DNA of 6,465 nucleotides from Dysgonamonadaceae bacterium (lineage in GTDB: Bacteria; Bacteroidota; Bacteroidia; Bacteroidales; Azobacteroidaceae), in NCBI GenBank assembly GCA_031255425.1, contig JAIRSN010000083.1, positions 1-6,465 on the forward strand. The letters run 5' to 3'. The notes beneath the pieces are model-generated. The model made no database searches and was not told the origin of the DNA. It was given only the letters and a program-made list of their open reading frames with translations. The position numbers were made by a program, and so were the translations under genes. Shown in pieces: positions 6,131 to 6,465 of this stretch (the stretch's first letter is position 1; each line of letters begins with the position of its first letter).

Positions 6131-6465
6131 CATTTTATTTTTCCGGTCTAAAACAGTAGATGGGTTCTCTCGAAAGCAAAGGCGGGAGAAGGGTGCCCCA
6201 AATACCTTGCAGAAGGGAAAAAAGCGTTTGCAGGGGGGACTGGAAAGGGCGCTAAGGTTCCTGGCAAGAGAGTTGGGGGAGCCGGAAAGGGCGCCGGAGT
6301 TCCTGGCGCGTGAGGCAGGATACTCCAGACTGCACCTCCGCCCCCTCCGGCCTAGGCTTCGAGGCGGAAATAACCGCTCGATGCCGACGGCGTTAAAAAC
6401 GGATTACTGTTTGAGCGAAGCGAGTTGTAATCCGTTTAGCCGGCGGCATCAGAGCGGTCCGCCAA
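6120..6465 (+). CDS. Unrecognised open frame running off the window, uncertain gene
   Basis: Reading from ATG 6120, 115 codons are open to the window edge with no stop. The predicted protein starts MEKNILFFRSKTVDGF, is then rich in Arg, Lys, Gly and Leu, and ends in the window as FSRRHQSGPP. I do not recognise a family. Points in favour: a near-consensus -7 box 22 bases upstream, a start exactly at the end of the 41-bp array, and a 14-residue internal repeat (FLARE motif at about residues 49-53 and 63-67) whose two copies differ at several silent positions. Points against: strongly biased composition, and a long inverted repeat that takes up the last 34 or so codons, which suggests a dispersed DNA element rather than a folded protein. 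An alternative in-frame ATG at 6069 would add 17 residues encoded by the array itself. Confidence 0.35.
   Translation, partial: MEKNILFFRSKTVDGFSRKQRREKGAPNTLQKGKKRLQGGLERALRFLARELGEPERAPEFLAREAGYSRLHLRPLRPRLRGGNNRSMPTALKTDYCLSEASCNPFSRRHQSGPP
6242..6325. repeat. 42-bp direct duplication
   Basis: GGAAAGGGCGC occurs at 6242-6252 and again at 6284-6294, and GTTCCTGGC follows in both copies. The period is 42 bp, i.e. 14 codons in the open frame from 6120. The downstream parts of the copies have diverged. There is no obvious third copy. Confidence 0.65.
6363..6463. repeat. Long imperfect inverted repeat at the window edge
   Basis: The inner arms AAACGGATTAC (6397-6407) and GTAATCCGTTT (6427-6437) are perfect reverse complements around a 19-base loop that contains GAGCGAAGCGAG. 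Pairing continues outward: CGGC 6388-6391 with GCCG 6439-6442, GATGCCG 6380-6386 with CGGCATC 6444-6450, ACCGCTC 6373-6379 with GAGCGGT 6452-6458, and GGCGG 6363-6367 with CCGCC 6459-6463. Small bulges separate the blocks. This could be a structured RNA, a MITE-like dispersed palindrome or one end of a mobile element. The window ends 2 bases beyond it, so flanking duplications cannot be examined. Confidence 0.8.

Noticed and set aside
6160..6255. Short frame of 31 codons (MGSLESK start) in the right-hand repeat region
   Set aside because: It is very short, has no promoter or start signal of its own, and overlaps the much longer open frame from 6120.

Overview
This window looks like a chromosomal segment from the Bacteroidota, most likely the order Bacteroidales. 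Three things point there: a GlyS sequence of the compact bacteroidal single-chain type, a DsbE/TlpA-like protein with a long N-terminal region of the kind common in this phylum, and promoter elements of the bacteroidal form TAnnTTTG (TATCTTTG occurs three times) with little sign of Shine-Dalgarno sequences. The genus cannot be fixed from the sequence alone.

Layout. At the left edge (+ strand) is the C-terminal end of a tagaturonate reductase (uxaB), part of hexuronate catabolism. It is followed by up to three consecutive plus-strand terminator-like hairpins (294-413). A minus-strand operon converges on it: glyS (glycyl-tRNA synthetase), then lemA (membrane-anchored LemA protein, 4-bp ATGA overlap with glyS), then lptB (ATPase of the LPS exporter, 10 bp after lemA). 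A short divergent promoter region (3390-3484), carrying two TATCTTTG boxes in inverted orientation, separates glyS from a plus-strand pair: an exported thioredoxin-fold protein with a CGNC active site, and a PfkB-family sugar kinase overlapping it by one base (TGATG).

The right end (5668-6465) is different: it is dense with repeats and has no recognised gene. In order it holds (a) two and a third copies of a 42-bp repeat, (b) eight copies of a 41-bp unit at exact 41-bp spacing, each carrying a palindrome built on GTTTAAATGTTTAAAC plus an octamer one mismatch from TAnnTTTG, (c) an open reading frame starting in the partial ninth copy at 6120 and running without a stop to the window edge, (d) a 42-bp duplication inside that frame (14 codons, with silent differences), and (e) an imperfect 101-bp inverted repeat at the edge.

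The known genes are ordinary: translation, envelope biogenesis, periplasmic redox and sugar metabolism. The part that deserves attention is the 41-bp array, which can be read as a tandemly amplified promoter and 5' leader of the unrecognised frame at 6120. That reading is an inference; the repeat geometry itself is seen directly.
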